Below the pieces are notes generated by a model, which saw only the letters and a list, made by a program, of their open reading frames with translations, made no database searches and had not been told where the DNA came from. A DNA stretch of 64,000 nt from assembly GCA_017478025.1 (NCBI GenBank), contig JAFVGZ010000006.1, positions 49,416 to 113,415 of the forward strand, in the 5' to 3' direction. Position 1 is the stretch's first letter. Each line of letters begins with the position of its first letter. This DNA is from Prevotella sp. (GTDB taxonomy: Bacteria; Bacteroidota; Bacteroidia; Bacteroidales; Bacteroidaceae). Made by a program: the position numbers and the translations under genes. Positions 18,865-27,477 of the stretch are shown here, one piece after another.

Positions 18865-20553
18865 CTAAGAGCAGCATATCAGCACTATCAGCTGTGCCGT
18901 GAAGATACGCAGGAACATGCTCAGCGGATATACCGTAGAATAGCCTATTGACGGAGCGTCCTTTGAGCACGATGCGTTTGCAAATCCCAGAGCCGGTGGG
19001 TCGGTACATGCGCCGGCCAGCATACCCATGATGGTGAAATAGTTGAAACGGAACATCTTGCGTGCCACCGTACCGATAATCAGTATCGGCAGTACCGTAA
19101 TCAGGAAGCCCGTACCCACATAGAGCAGGCCGTCACCATCCACCACCGTGTTCCAGAAATTGGCACCGGCCTTGATGCCCACACTCGCAAGGAACAGCAC
19201 CAGTCCTATCTCGCGCAGCATCAGGTTTGCCGACGTTGTGGTGTATGTCACGAGTTTTATCTTGTAACCGTAGCGGCCAATGATGATAGCGACAATCAGC
19301 GGACCTCCTGCCAGACCGAGCTTCAGCGGCACCGGAATGCCAGGAATGGCAAACGGTATGCTGCCCAGAAGGAGTCCGAGTATTATTCCTACGAATATCG
19401 TTGCCAGATTAGGAGCATCGAGACGCTTCTCCATATTGCCCAGCACAGACGAGATGCGGTTTACGCTCACTCTGTCGCCCACCACCATCACCTTGTCTCC
19501 CACCTGAAGCGGCAGGTCGTTGCGGGCAAAGATATCCATTCCCTGTCTTGTCACGCGTGTCACGTTAACGCCATACACGCTTGAGAAATGCAGCTTGGCA
19601 GGCGTCTTGCCGTTTATCTCCGGCTTGGTGATGAGTATTCTGCGAGACACCATCTGCTTCGTCTTCTCTTGCTCTGCAAACTCAGGCACAACGGTCCTTG
19701 GGCCTATGAAAGCCTGTACCGCCTCCGCGTCAGCCTCTGAGCAGACCACGAAAAGCTTGTCGCCCAGCTCCAGCGTCGTGGAGCTCTTGGGGATTATCAA
19801 CTCCGTGCCGCGCAGGATGCGTGAGCAGACGAAATCGCGCTTCAGGAAGTCATGTATCTCAAGAATGGTGTGATTGGCCAGAAACTCATTCTGCACTATC
19901 AGGTGCATCAGGTGCGGCTTGGATGTAGTGCTCTCCTCATGGCTGTTCAGGTCCTCCTCCTCTTCCTGCAGCTTTATGCCGCAGATATATCGTATCGCAA
20001 TCGTTGCTCCGATAATGCCCACCACGCCGAGGGGATAGGCGCAGGCATAACCGTTGGCGATGGCTGGCGTCGCAGCTCCTCTGATGCTCGTCAGGGCTTC
20101 TGTAGCAGCACCAAGTCCCGGGGTATTTGTTACGGCACCATACAACGTACCAATCATCATCGGGAGATTGTTAGGGTCTGCTGTATTAAAGAAAGCAAAG
20201 TAGCACACAAACATCGCTACGATGTTAAGCAGTATAAGCCCTACCGCAAGCAGGTTGAGCCTCACGCCTCCCTCCTTAAAGCTGGAGAAGAAGCCCGGTC
20301 CCACCTGAAGACCTATCATAAAGACAAACAAGATAAGACCGAAGTCCTGCATGAAGTTCAGGGTGGACAGAGGTGCCGTAAACCCAAAATGGCCTGCCAC
20401 AATGCCGGCAAACAATACAAATGTCACGCCAAGAGAAACTCCTCCGAGCTTTATCTTGCCCAAATAAACACCCACAGCTATTACCATAGCATATAGCAAA
20501 GCTATGTGAGCCATACTGTCTTCTTTTGTGAAAAGGTCTATCAGCCAGTCCAT
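18865..20553 (-). CDS. AspT/YidE-family transporter with two TrkA-C domains
   Basis: A 562-residue membrane protein of the aspartate:alanine exchanger (AAEx) family. Two blocks of about five membrane segments flank a central cytosolic part (about 205-360) with two TrkA-C-like domains, seen as [20 protein letters not shown] and [15 protein letters not shown]. Conserved [20 protein letters not shown] and [17 protein letters not shown] mark the transport core. The start at ATG 20553 (MDWLIDLF) has AAGGAA just before it and fits the promoter at 20631-20662. Substrate not known; the neighbouring decarboxylase genes suggest a dicarboxylate or amino-acid role only weakly. Confidence 0.88.
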   Translation of the reverse strand: MDWLIDLFTKEDSMAHIALLYAMVIAVGVYLGKIKLGGVSLGVTFVLFAGIVAGHFGFTAPLSTLNFMQDFGLILFVFMIGLQVGPGFFSSFKEGGVRLNLLAVGLILLNIVAMFVCYFAFFNTADPNNLPMMIGTLYGAVTNTPGLGAATEALTSIRGAATPAIANGYACAYPLGVVGIIGATIAIRYICGIKLQEEEEDLNSHEESTTSKPHLMHLIVQNEFLANHTILEIHDFLKRDFVCSRILRGTELIIPKSSTTLELGDKLFVVCSEADAEAVQAFIGPRTVVPEFAEQEKTKQMVSRRILITKPEINGKTPAKLHFSSVYGVNVTRVTRQGMDIFARNDLPLQVGDKVMVVGDRVSVNRISSVLGNMEKRLDAPNLATIFVGIILGLLLGSIPFAIPGIPVPLKLGLAGGPLIVAIIIGRYGYKIKLVTYTTTSANLMLREIGLVLFLASVGIKAGANFWNTVVDGDGLLYVGTGFLITVLPILIIGTVARKMFRFNYFTIMGMLAGACTDPPALGFANASCSKDAPSIGYSTVYPLSMFLRIFTAQLIVLICCS

Positions 20554-20630
20554 TTCCTTATATAGTAGATTATGCGCCGTTTTTTTTGTGCTCCTCGGCA
20601 AGAGCCGTTACGTAACGTGAAAATTCGGCG

Positions 20631-20662
20631 CAAAGTTACAAAAAAAAAATGATGTGAGCAAA
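20631..20662 (-). promoter_or_regulatory. Promoter for the AspT/YidE transporter gene
   Basis: On the minus strand TTTG (20662-20659) and TAACTTTG (20638-20631) are separated by exactly 20 bp, the canonical Bacteroidota arrangement. The RNA would start near 20625, giving a leader of about 70 nt. Confidence 0.85.
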
Positions 20663-21471
20663 AAAAACTCCTGCAAAAGCACTTTTTTCGCTTTGAATAA
20701 GGTAATTAACGTGCTTTAACCTCTATAGAAGGCAATCTTGCAGGTGGTAACGCTTCTATGCTATACTTCTTTCTATGTCCAATGCCGCTCCTGCCTACTG
20801 TCCAATTTACTCCACCATTTCCGCATGAACATTATGAAAATTATTTAGATTTCTTTCAAAATAATCTCTTGTTTTTTTTCAAGATTTGCCCCGATTTCTT
20901 TTACTGCCCGATTTTACAAATTGTCACTTTTTTAACAAAAAAATGAACAAATTGTCATTTTGACTTTTACCACTAAAAAATGAAATCTAGAGTGGCGGAA
21001 AGAGAAGAAAACCGAATTATCGAACAGAAAATTAACAATTCGGAGACCGAAAAACCATTTTTGGGGTATCGAAGTAGGTCAATTAGGGTGTCCAAGTTGG
21101 TCAGGAACACCCTTCTCGTAGGTCTATTAGGGGGTAATAGTAGGTCTTTTACCCTGTTTTTTGTGGCTGGTTTTTCGGTTTTGTTGTTCTGTTTTGACGG
21201 AGGAACCGTCAAACACTCTGTGATTCAGTGTGTTAGATATTCGTTCGATTTTTGGCGTTATTTGCGAGCGAGGGCAACCTCGGTCCAAAATATCGCGATT
21301 TTTTGAAGGTTGAAAAAACACATTTGTCACAAAAAACGGCAAAAAATGAGCAAATTGTCAAATTGGGCTTTTCGCTTTTTGTACCTCCATTTTGGTAAAG
21401 TTCGGGGGGACTTGGTTTGTGGGCAGACCGTTATTATACATGCTAAAGAAATGTTATTTTTTGTTGTAATG
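20663..21471. other. Noncoding region upstream of the moxR-bat operon
   Basis: No convincing gene. Open frames such as one over 20980-21306 have no recognisable start context or domain. The stretch is AT-rich, contains AACAAATTGTCATTTT at 20945 and an echo AGCAAATTGTCAAATT at 21349, and carries the 22-bp array at 21074-21161. Confidence 0.5.
21074..21161. repeat. Four-copy 22-bp tandem array (GTAGGTCAATTAGGGTGTCC)
   Basis: Units begin at 21074, 21096, 21118 and 21140, an exact 22-bp period. GTAGGTC or GTTGGTC opens each unit; the second half varies. The first unit's TTAGGGTGT echoes the AAGGGTGT part of the array near 5993. It lies about 310 bp upstream of the moxR promoter. Confidence 0.75.
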
Positions 21472-21502
21472 TTGCTCTATCAGAAAAAAATGTGTAACTT
21501 TG
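21472..21502 (+). promoter_or_regulatory. Promoter of the moxR-bat operon
   Basis: TTG (21472-21474) and TAACTTTG (21495-21502) are 20 bp apart. Transcription would start near 21509, about 25 nt before the moxR ATG. Confidence 0.88.
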
Positions 21503-21533
21503 CGCTCCGAAATTAGAAAATAAAGAATAGAAC

Positions 21534-22520
21534 ATGGTAGATATTAGAGAGCTCAATGCTCTGATAGAGCAGAACAGCAATTTCGTGACGAACCTTACGA
21601 CCGGAATGGATAAGGTTATCGTGGGTCAGAAACATCTGGTGGATTGCTTGCTGATTGGTTTGCTTAGTGATGGTCACATCTTGCTTGAAGGTGTGCCGGG
21701 CTTGGCAAAGACGTTGGCAATCAAGACGCTGTCAACGCTTATTTCGGGCAAGTTCAGCAGAATACAGTTCACTCCTGACCTGTTGCCTGCCGATGTGGTC
21801 GGCACGATGGTCTATTCACAGAAGGTCGGTACCTTCGAGGTGAAGAAAGGTCCTGTGTTCGCCAACTTCGTCTTGGCCGACGAGATTAACCGTGCTCCGG
21901 CAAAGGTACAGAGTGCATTGCTGGAAAGCATGCAGGAGCATCAGGTGACAATAGGCGAGAACACGTTCCCGTTGCCGGAGCCATTCCTCGTTATGGCAAC
22001 GCAGAACCCAATAGAGCAGGAGGGTACATACCCGCTCCCTGAGGCCCAGATGGACCGTTTCATGCTCAAGGTGATCATCGGCTATCCTACCCTGGAGGAG
22101 GAGAAGCGCATCGTGAGGGAGAACCTCTCCGAGAGCCTGCCACAGGTGATGGCGGTGAGCAGCGCAGAAGAAATCATCAAGGCAAGGAAGATCGTCAGAG
22201 AGGTGTATATCGACGAGAAGATAGAGCAGTACATAGCCGATATGGTGTTTGCTACCCGCTATCCTGACCGTTACGGCCTGAATGACCTGAAGGCGATGCT
22301 GACATTCGGCGCTTCGCCACGTGCTTCCATCAACCTTGCGAAGGCAAGCCGCGCTTATGCGTTCATCAAGCGCAGAGGCTATGTCATTCCTGAGGATGTG
22401 AGAGCCGTTGCACATGACGTGCTGCGCCACAGACTGGGACTGTCTTACGAGGCAGAGGCCAACAATGTGACAGCTGAGGAGATTGTTTCCAATATTATTA
22501 ATAAGGTGGAGGTACCATAA
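21534..22520 (+). CDS. moxR: MoxR-family AAA+ ATPase
   Basis: A 328-residue MoxR ATPase, thought to act as a chaperone for von Willebrand factor A proteins. Walker A is GVPGLAKT (about 57-64), Walker B VLADEINRAPAKVQSALLESMQE, sensor 1 MATQNPIEQEGTYPLPEAQMDRF; the C-terminal lid has SPRASINLAKASRAYA. First gene of the aerotolerance operon moxR-DUF58-BatD-like-batA-batB-batC-batD-batE, under a strong promoter. Confidence 0.95.
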   Translation: MVDIRELNALIEQNSNFVTNLTTGMDKVIVGQKHLVDCLLIGLLSDGHILLEGVPGLAKTLAIKTLSTLISGKFSRIQFTPDLLPADVVGTMVYSQKVGTFEVKKGPVFANFVLADEINRAPAKVQSALLESMQEHQVTIGENTFPLPEPFLVMATQNPIEQEGTYPLPEAQMDRFMLKVIIGYPTLEEEKRIVRENLSESLPQVMAVSSAEEIIKARKIVREVYIDEKIEQYIADMVFATRYPDRYGLNDLKAMLTFGASPRASINLAKASRAYAFIKRRGYVIPEDVRAVAHDVLRHRLGLSYEAEANNVTAEEIVSNIINKVEVP

Positions 22521-22564
22521 GGATGTACCATTTACCAAGTACAATGTACAATTAAGTTTGACAG

Positions 22565-23431
22565 TTGGAAACAGAAGAACTGATAAGACAAGTCCGTCGG
22601 ATAGAGATAAAGACGCGTGGTCTGAGCAATGATTTCTTTGCCGGACAGTATCACTCTGCCTTCAAGGGCAGGGGTATGTCGTTTGCCGAGGTGAGAGAAT
22701 ACACCTACGGCGACGATGTGCGTGATATTGACTGGAACGTCACGGCTCGCTGGAACCGCCCCTACGTGAAGGTCTTTGAAGAGGAGAGGGAACTGACCGT
22801 GATGCTCCTGATAGATGTGTCCGGCTCCCTGAACTTCGGTACAAGGCGTAACACCAAGCGCACGGTAGTGACTGAGATAGCCGCCACGCTGTCATTCTCA
22901 GCCATACAGAATAATGATAAGATAGGCGTAATCTTCTTTTCTGACAAGGTAGAGAAGTATATTCCGCCAAAGAAAGGCCGCAAGCACATCCTGTATATCA
23001 TCAGAGAGCTGCTTGGTTTCGAGCCGGAGTCGAAGAAGACGGACGTGTCGGCGGCGCTGGAGTTTCTAAGCAGGATGCAGAAGAGACGTTGTACCGCCTT
23101 CGTGCTCAGCGACTTCTATGACCGCAAGGACTTTGAGCGCCCGCTTCAGGTGTGCAGGATGAAGCACGATATTGTTGGCATACAGGTCTATGACCCCCTG
23201 CAGAAGGCTCTGCCCAACGTGGGCCTGTTGCGCATTCACGATGCCGAGACGGGGCATGAGCAGTATATAGACACATCGAGCAAAGCGTTGCGCGAGGCAC
23301 ATGGCCGCTACTGGCGGGAGCGAAGCGGGATGCTGAAGCAGACGTTTCAGAAGAACAGCGTTGACTACGTGAGCGTAGCGACAGACGGAGACTATGTCAA
23401 GGCTCTGCGACAATTGTTTGCGATGAGATGA
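22565..23431 (+). CDS. DUF58 domain protein of the bat operon
   Basis: A 288-residue DUF58 protein with a VWA-like fold. The start is TTG at 22565: an in-frame stop lies two codons upstream and the encoded METEELIRQVRRIEIKTRGL matches the usual family start. It has FKGRGMSFAEVREYTYGDDVRDIDWNVTAR, the DUF58 signature, and LLIDVSGSLNFG, a MIDAS-type DxSxS. Works with MoxR, probably on cell-envelope assembly. Ends overlapping the next gene by 4 bp (ATGA). Confidence 0.92.
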   Translation: METEELIRQVRRIEIKTRGLSNDFFAGQYHSAFKGRGMSFAEVREYTYGDDVRDIDWNVTARWNRPYVKVFEEERELTVMLLIDVSGSLNFGTRRNTKRTVVTEIAATLSFSAIQNNDKIGVIFFSDKVEKYIPPKKGRKHILYIIRELLGFEPESKKTDVSAALEFLSRMQKRRCTAFVLSDFYDRKDFERPLQVCRMKHDIVGIQVYDPLQKALPNVGLLRIHDAETGHEQYIDTSSKALREAHGRYWRERSGMLKQTFQKNSVDYVSVATDGDYVKALRQLFAMR

Positions 23432-24525
23432 AGAGAATACTCAATATAGTGATGCTATTGGTGGTGGCAGCCGTGTGCCGGGCACATGTGGAGGCTACCA
23501 TCGACTCTGTCCAGATGGTGGTCGGAGAGCAGACGTGCATCCATCTGTCTGCCTCTGTGAAGAACGGGCAGCACGTGATGTTCCCCCAGCTGAAGGCGGG
23601 ACAGATGCTCGGAGGCGTAGAGGTGGTCGATATACCGAAGGTTGATACCGTCGAAGCTTCGGACGGACTCCTTAAAGTGACCCAGCATATCAAGGTGACA
23701 GCCTGGGATGACAGCCTCTATTACATACCGGCAATAGCAGTTAAAGTAAATGGTAAGACTGAAAGCTCTAAGAGTTTGGCACTTAAAGTGTTAACGGTAG
23801 ATGTTGATACCATACATCCAAATCAGTTCTACGGTCCGCGTGACGTTCAGGACAACCCGTTCCGATGGAGCGAGTGGTCCGGTCTGTTGTGGCTCACATT
23901 TCTGCTGATGCTGCTCTACGTGCTCTGCTGGCTTGCCCTGCTGAGGCTGCGCAGCAAGAAGCCGATAGTGCTGAAGGTAAGGATAAGGAAAATTGTGCCG
24001 CCTCACCAGAAGGCACTCGACGGAATAGAGAAGCTGAAGAAGGAGGGAACGGCCCTCGTTAGCGGCTCTTACGCAGGCGGAGCGGAGGATGCCGAGGGCC
24101 TGAAGGCATACTATTCTGAGCTGACGGACATTCTGAGGGTCTATATGCAGGAACGCTTCGGATTTAATGCAATGGAGATGACCTCTGCGGAGATCATCGA
24201 GAGGATAGAGTCAACTGATGAAAAGGATGTGAAGATAGAGGAGCTGCGCAGCCTGCTTGAAACGTCTGACCTCGTGAAGTTTGCCAAATACACGGTCAAT
24301 ATGAGCGAGAGCGACCGTAACCTGATGACGGCAGTAAACTTTATCAACGAGACGAAACAGGAGAACGTCGCTACGGAAGAGCGCATAGAGCCAACCATCA
24401 CAGAGCAGCAACGGCAGACCCTTCGCATGCGCGTGTCCCTGAAATGGGCTGTGGCGCTGCTTGTCGTTGCCATCGTGGCACTCACGGCCTACCTGTGCTG
24501 GCAGGTGTTCGAATTGACAAATTAA
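23428..24525 (+). CDS. BatD-like membrane protein of the bat operon
   Basis: A 365-residue protein with signal peptide (MKRILNIVMLLVVAAVCRA), a periplasmic beta-rich domain (20-135), a membrane segment (SGLLWLTFLLMLLYVLCWLALL, about 150-172), a cytosolic helical part with YYSELTDILRVYMQERFGFNAMEMTSAEI, and a second membrane segment at the C-terminus (about 340-360). The cytosolic part resembles the tail of BatD (compare the FYDEV...KFGMKAEELT segment there). Start overlaps the DUF58 stop. Confidence 0.82.
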   Translation: MKRILNIVMLLVVAAVCRAHVEATIDSVQMVVGEQTCIHLSASVKNGQHVMFPQLKAGQMLGGVEVVDIPKVDTVEASDGLLKVTQHIKVTAWDDSLYYIPAIAVKVNGKTESSKSLALKVLTVDVDTIHPNQFYGPRDVQDNPFRWSEWSGLLWLTFLLMLLYVLCWLALLRLRSKKPIVLKVRIRKIVPPHQKALDGIEKLKKEGTALVSGSYAGGAEDAEGLKAYYSELTDILRVYMQERFGFNAMEMTSAEIIERIESTDEKDVKIEELRSLLETSDLVKFAKYTVNMSESDRNLMTAVNFINETKQENVATEERIEPTITEQQRQTLRMRVSLKWAVALLVVAIVALTAYLCWQVFELTN

Positions 24526-24660
24526 AAGCCCCACCCCAGCCCTCCCCTGGGGGAGGGAGTGAAATTAGTAATTCAGAATTAAAGCCCCTCTCCGGCTCCC
24601 CACTAAGTGGGAAGAGACGTGAGCGAATAAACGAAATAAAACGAAATAAAAACTATAGAA
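24526..24660. repeat. Dispersed palindromic repeat inside the bat operon
   Basis: A copy of the CCCCACCCC...GGGGGAGGG family with an AATTCAGAATT segment, then a second half-copy ending in GAAGAGACGTGAG. It separates the BatD-like gene from batA without a clear terminator T-run. Confidence 0.65.
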
Positions 24661-25668
24661 TTGGAGTTTACACAACCACTATATTTCCTATGCCTTCTGT
24701 TGCTTGTGCCATATATATTATGGTACGTGCTATGGCGGAACCGCGGCAAGCGCAAGATGGAGGCGAGCCTGACGGTAAGCGACTCGTTTGCCTATAAGGA
24801 TGCTCCCGTGAGTTGGCGCGTGAGGCTGATACATCTGCCGATGTTGTTGCGATGCCTCGCCTTTGCCGCTATCGTCTGCGCGCTGGCAAGACCGCAGACA
24901 CATAACGCATGGGATGAGAGGAGCGTGGAAGGCATCGACATCATGCTGGCAATAGACGTGTCAACGAGTATGCTGGCAGAGGACCTGCGCCCTAACCGAA
25001 TAGAAGCGGCGAAGCAGGTGGCAGGCGAGTTTATTAGTGACCGAGCCAACGACAACATTGGCCTGACGATATTTGCGGGTGAGGCATTCACGCAATGCCC
25101 TATGACCACAGATCACACCTCGCTGCTCAACATGCTCAAGGGCGTGCGTACCGACATAGCCGCACAGGGAGTCATCAGCGACGGTACGGCAATAGGAATG
25201 GGACTAGCTAATGCCGTCTCAAGACTGAAGGGGTCGAAGGCGAAGAGCAAGGTGGTGATACTGCTGACTGACGGCTCGAACAATATGGGTGATATATCGC
25301 CTATGACAGCGGCACAGATAGCCAAGAGCATGAATGTGAGAGTCTATACCATTGGCGTGGGTACCAACAAGGTTGCGCGTTACCCAATGCCCGTAGCGGG
25401 AGGCGTGCAATATGTGAATATCCCCGTGGAGATAGATACAAAGACGCTGAAGAGTATCGCGGCAATGTCGGAGGGTAACTACTACAGAGCAACCAACACG
25501 AAAGAGTTGCGACAGATATATCACGACATCGACAAACTGGAGAAGACCAAGATGAACGTGAAGAAATTCTCTAAGCGTTATGAGGTCTATCAACCCTTTG
25601 CAGCTCTGGCTGTGCTGCTCCTGCTCTTGGAGATGCTGTTGAGGCTCACGGTGCTGAGGAGGAACTAA
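24661..25668 (+). CDS. batA: BatA, VWA-domain membrane protein
   Basis: A 335-residue protein: N-terminal membrane segments (LYFLCLLLLVPYILWYVLW, and LLRCLAFAAIVCALARPQT), a von Willebrand A domain with MIDAS residues in LAIDVSTSMLAEDL, the Thr of CPMTTDHTS and LLTDGSNN, and a C-terminal membrane helix (about 305-330). The start is TTG 24661; the peptide MEFTQPLYFL fits the family start and no upstream ATG serves. In Bacteroides Bat proteins aid oxygen tolerance and envelope integrity. Confidence 0.92.
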   Translation: MEFTQPLYFLCLLLLVPYILWYVLWRNRGKRKMEASLTVSDSFAYKDAPVSWRVRLIHLPMLLRCLAFAAIVCALARPQTHNAWDERSVEGIDIMLAIDVSTSMLAEDLRPNRIEAAKQVAGEFISDRANDNIGLTIFAGEAFTQCPMTTDHTSLLNMLKGVRTDIAAQGVISDGTAIGMGLANAVSRLKGSKAKSKVVILLTDGSNNMGDISPMTAAQIAKSMNVRVYTIGVGTNKVARYPMPVAGGVQYVNIPVEIDTKTLKSIAAMSEGNYYRATNTKELRQIYHDIDKLEKTKMNVKKFSKRYEVYQPFAALAVLLLLLEMLLRLTVLRRN

Positions 25669-25671
25669 AGT

Positions 25672-25705
25672 AAATGCACAATGCATAATGCAGAATGCAG
25701 AATTA
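25672..25705. repeat. ATTCTGCATT-family repeat (inverted copy)
   Basis: AATGCACAATGCATAATGC AGAATGCAG lies between batA and batB, in the opposite orientation to the copies in the decarboxylase operon. Confidence 0.6.
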
Positions 25706-25748
25706 GAACTCCTCTTAACTTTTTAACTTCTGAAAACTCGAAAGAATA

Positions 25749-26786
25749 GTGCGATTTAATGATCCTATATACCTCTACCTGCTGGTAATCATCCCTGTGA
25801 TGTTTGCCCTTATGGCGTATGCCGAGTGGCGCAGACATCGTAGCATGCGTCGCTTCTGCGATGCCGAGATGCTTCCGTTGCTGATGCCCGATGCATCAAA
25901 GTTGCGCAGGTGGACAAAGTTTATTATCCTACAGCTGGCGTTGGCGCTGGTGATACTGGTGCTGGCACGCCCGCAGATGGGCACTAAGGTGAGCCACGAG
26001 AAGAGAAACGGCATTGAGGCCATCATCTGTCTTGACATCAGTAACTCCATGCTGGCTGAGGATGTGCAGCCCAGCCGTCTGAGAAAGAGCAAGATGCTGG
26101 TGGAGAACCTGGTAGATCACTTCTCGTCTGACAAGATCGGCTTGATAGTATTTGCCGGCGACGCCTTCGTGCAGCTGCCTATAACGACTGACTACGTGTC
26201 GGCCAAAATGTTCCTGCACCAGATAGAGCCCGACCTGATACGCTCGCAGGGTACGGATATCGCAGCGGCGCTGGACTTAGCATCCAATAGCTTCACCCAG
26301 CAGAAGAATATAGGCAAGGCCATCATCGTGATAACCGATGGCGAGGACCATGAGGGAGGGGCCCTGGAAGCGGCAGAGGCAGCAAAGTCCAAAGGCTATA
26401 AGGTCTTTATCCTCGGCATAGGTAATACCAGCGGAGCCCCAATACCGTTGGGAGACGGTGAGTATCTGAAGGACAACTCGGGAAATGTTGTGATGACAGC
26501 CCTCAACGAGCAGATGTGTCGTGATATAGCAAATGCCGGCAGCGGAACATATATCCATGTGGATAACACCTCGATGGCGCAGGAGCGGCTCAATGATGAG
26601 CTGGCGAAGATGCAGAAGGGTGATATGCAGTCCGTTGTTTATGAGGAATACGACGAGCAGTATCAGGCGTTTGGCATCCTGGCGCTGGTATTGCTGGCAA
26701 TAGAGGTACTCATCAGCGAGGCCGTTAATCCGTGGATGAGAAAAATAAAGCTGTTTAAGGACAGAAGAAATGAGATACATAGTTAA
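25749..26786 (+). CDS. batB: BatB, VWA-domain membrane protein
   Basis: A 345-residue paralogue of BatA with the same plan: two N-terminal membrane segments, VWA domain with CLDISNSMLAEDVQPSRL, TTDYVSAK and VITDGEDHEGG, and a C-terminal membrane helix (GILALVLLAIEVLIS). GTG start at 25749, giving MRFNDPIYLYLL as in relatives. The last 17 bp overlap batC. Confidence 0.93.
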   Translation: MRFNDPIYLYLLVIIPVMFALMAYAEWRRHRSMRRFCDAEMLPLLMPDASKLRRWTKFIILQLALALVILVLARPQMGTKVSHEKRNGIEAIICLDISNSMLAEDVQPSRLRKSKMLVENLVDHFSSDKIGLIVFAGDAFVQLPITTDYVSAKMFLHQIEPDLIRSQGTDIAAALDLASNSFTQQKNIGKAIIVITDGEDHEGGALEAAEAAKSKGYKVFILGIGNTSGAPIPLGDGEYLKDNSGNVVMTALNEQMCRDIANAGSGTYIHVDNTSMAQERLNDELAKMQKGDMQSVVYEEYDEQYQAFGILALVLLAIEVLISEAVNPWMRKIKLFKDRRNEIHS

Positions 26787-27477
26787 CATACTGATACTGT
26801 TGCTGATTGCCGTAGGAGCGAGCAGCCAGAACGACCGCAGCTATATCCGTTCGGGAAACCGAGATATGCGAGGCGGGGCAGAAGGCGCTGCAGGCAAGGC
26901 AGAGACAAAGTATCGCAAGGCTCTCACGGCCAATGGCGCTAATGCGCAGGCGATGTATAACCTGGGCTGCGCTTTGCTGGCACAGAACAAAGACTCTATG
27001 GCAATGGAGATGTTTGAGAAGTCGGTAAAGGCAGAGAAGAGCGCGCATCGTAAGGCTATGGCCTATCATAATATGGGTGTGATAATGCAACGCCAACAGC
27101 AGTACGGAGCTGCTATGGAGCAGTATAAGAATGCCCTTCGCCTCGCCCCGCATAGCGAGGACAGCCGTTACAACTACGTGTTGTGCAAGCGCCTGAAGAA
27201 GGAAGACGATAACAACAACGGCGGCGGAGGAGGTAATAACAATCAGCAGAACCAGGATAAGAACAAAGATAAGAACAAAGACAAGAATCAGAATCAAGAC
27301 AAGGATAAGCAGGATCAGAAGGACGAGCAACAGAAGCAGGATGAGCAGCAGCAGATGAGTAAGGAGAATGCTGACCAGCTGCTGAATGCTGCCGTTCAAA
27401 ACGAGAAAGCTACACGTGAACGCATGAGAAAGGCTGCAAGCCAACCAAGCAGAAGAAATCTGGAGAAGAATTGGTAA
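26770..27477 (+). CDS. batC: BatC, TPR protein with a Lys/Gln/Asp-rich tail
   Basis: A 235-residue secreted or periplasmic TPR protein. After a short hydrophobic signal, residues 30-130 hold two to three TPRs (AQAMYNLGCALLAQNKDSMA, AMAYHNMGVIMQRQQQYGAA). Residues 145-195 are a hydrophilic low-complexity run of N, Q, D and K with repeats of KDKN. It overlaps batB by 17 bp and its TAA overlaps the batD ATG, so the genes are tightly coupled. Confidence 0.9.
   Translation: MRYIVNILILLLIAVGASSQNDRSYIRSGNRDMRGGAEGAAGKAETKYRKALTANGANAQAMYNLGCALLAQNKDSMAMEMFEKSVKAEKSAHRKAMAYHNMGVIMQRQQQYGAAMEQYKNALRLAPHSEDSRYNYVLCKRLKKEDDNNNGGGGGNNNQQNQDKNKDKNKDKNQNQDKDKQDQKDEQQKQDEQQQMSKENADQLLNAAVQNEKATRERMRKAASQPSRRNLEKNW

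Noticed and set aside
20980-21306. Open frame of 108 codons upstream of moxR
   Set aside because: It covers the 22-bp repeat array, has no recognisable domain and no promoter of its own; composition follows the repeats.
24444-24797. Plus-strand frame of 117 codons bridging the BatD-like gene and batA
   Set aside because: It runs through the dispersed repeat in a different frame from both neighbours; batA in its TTG-initiated frame explains the region.
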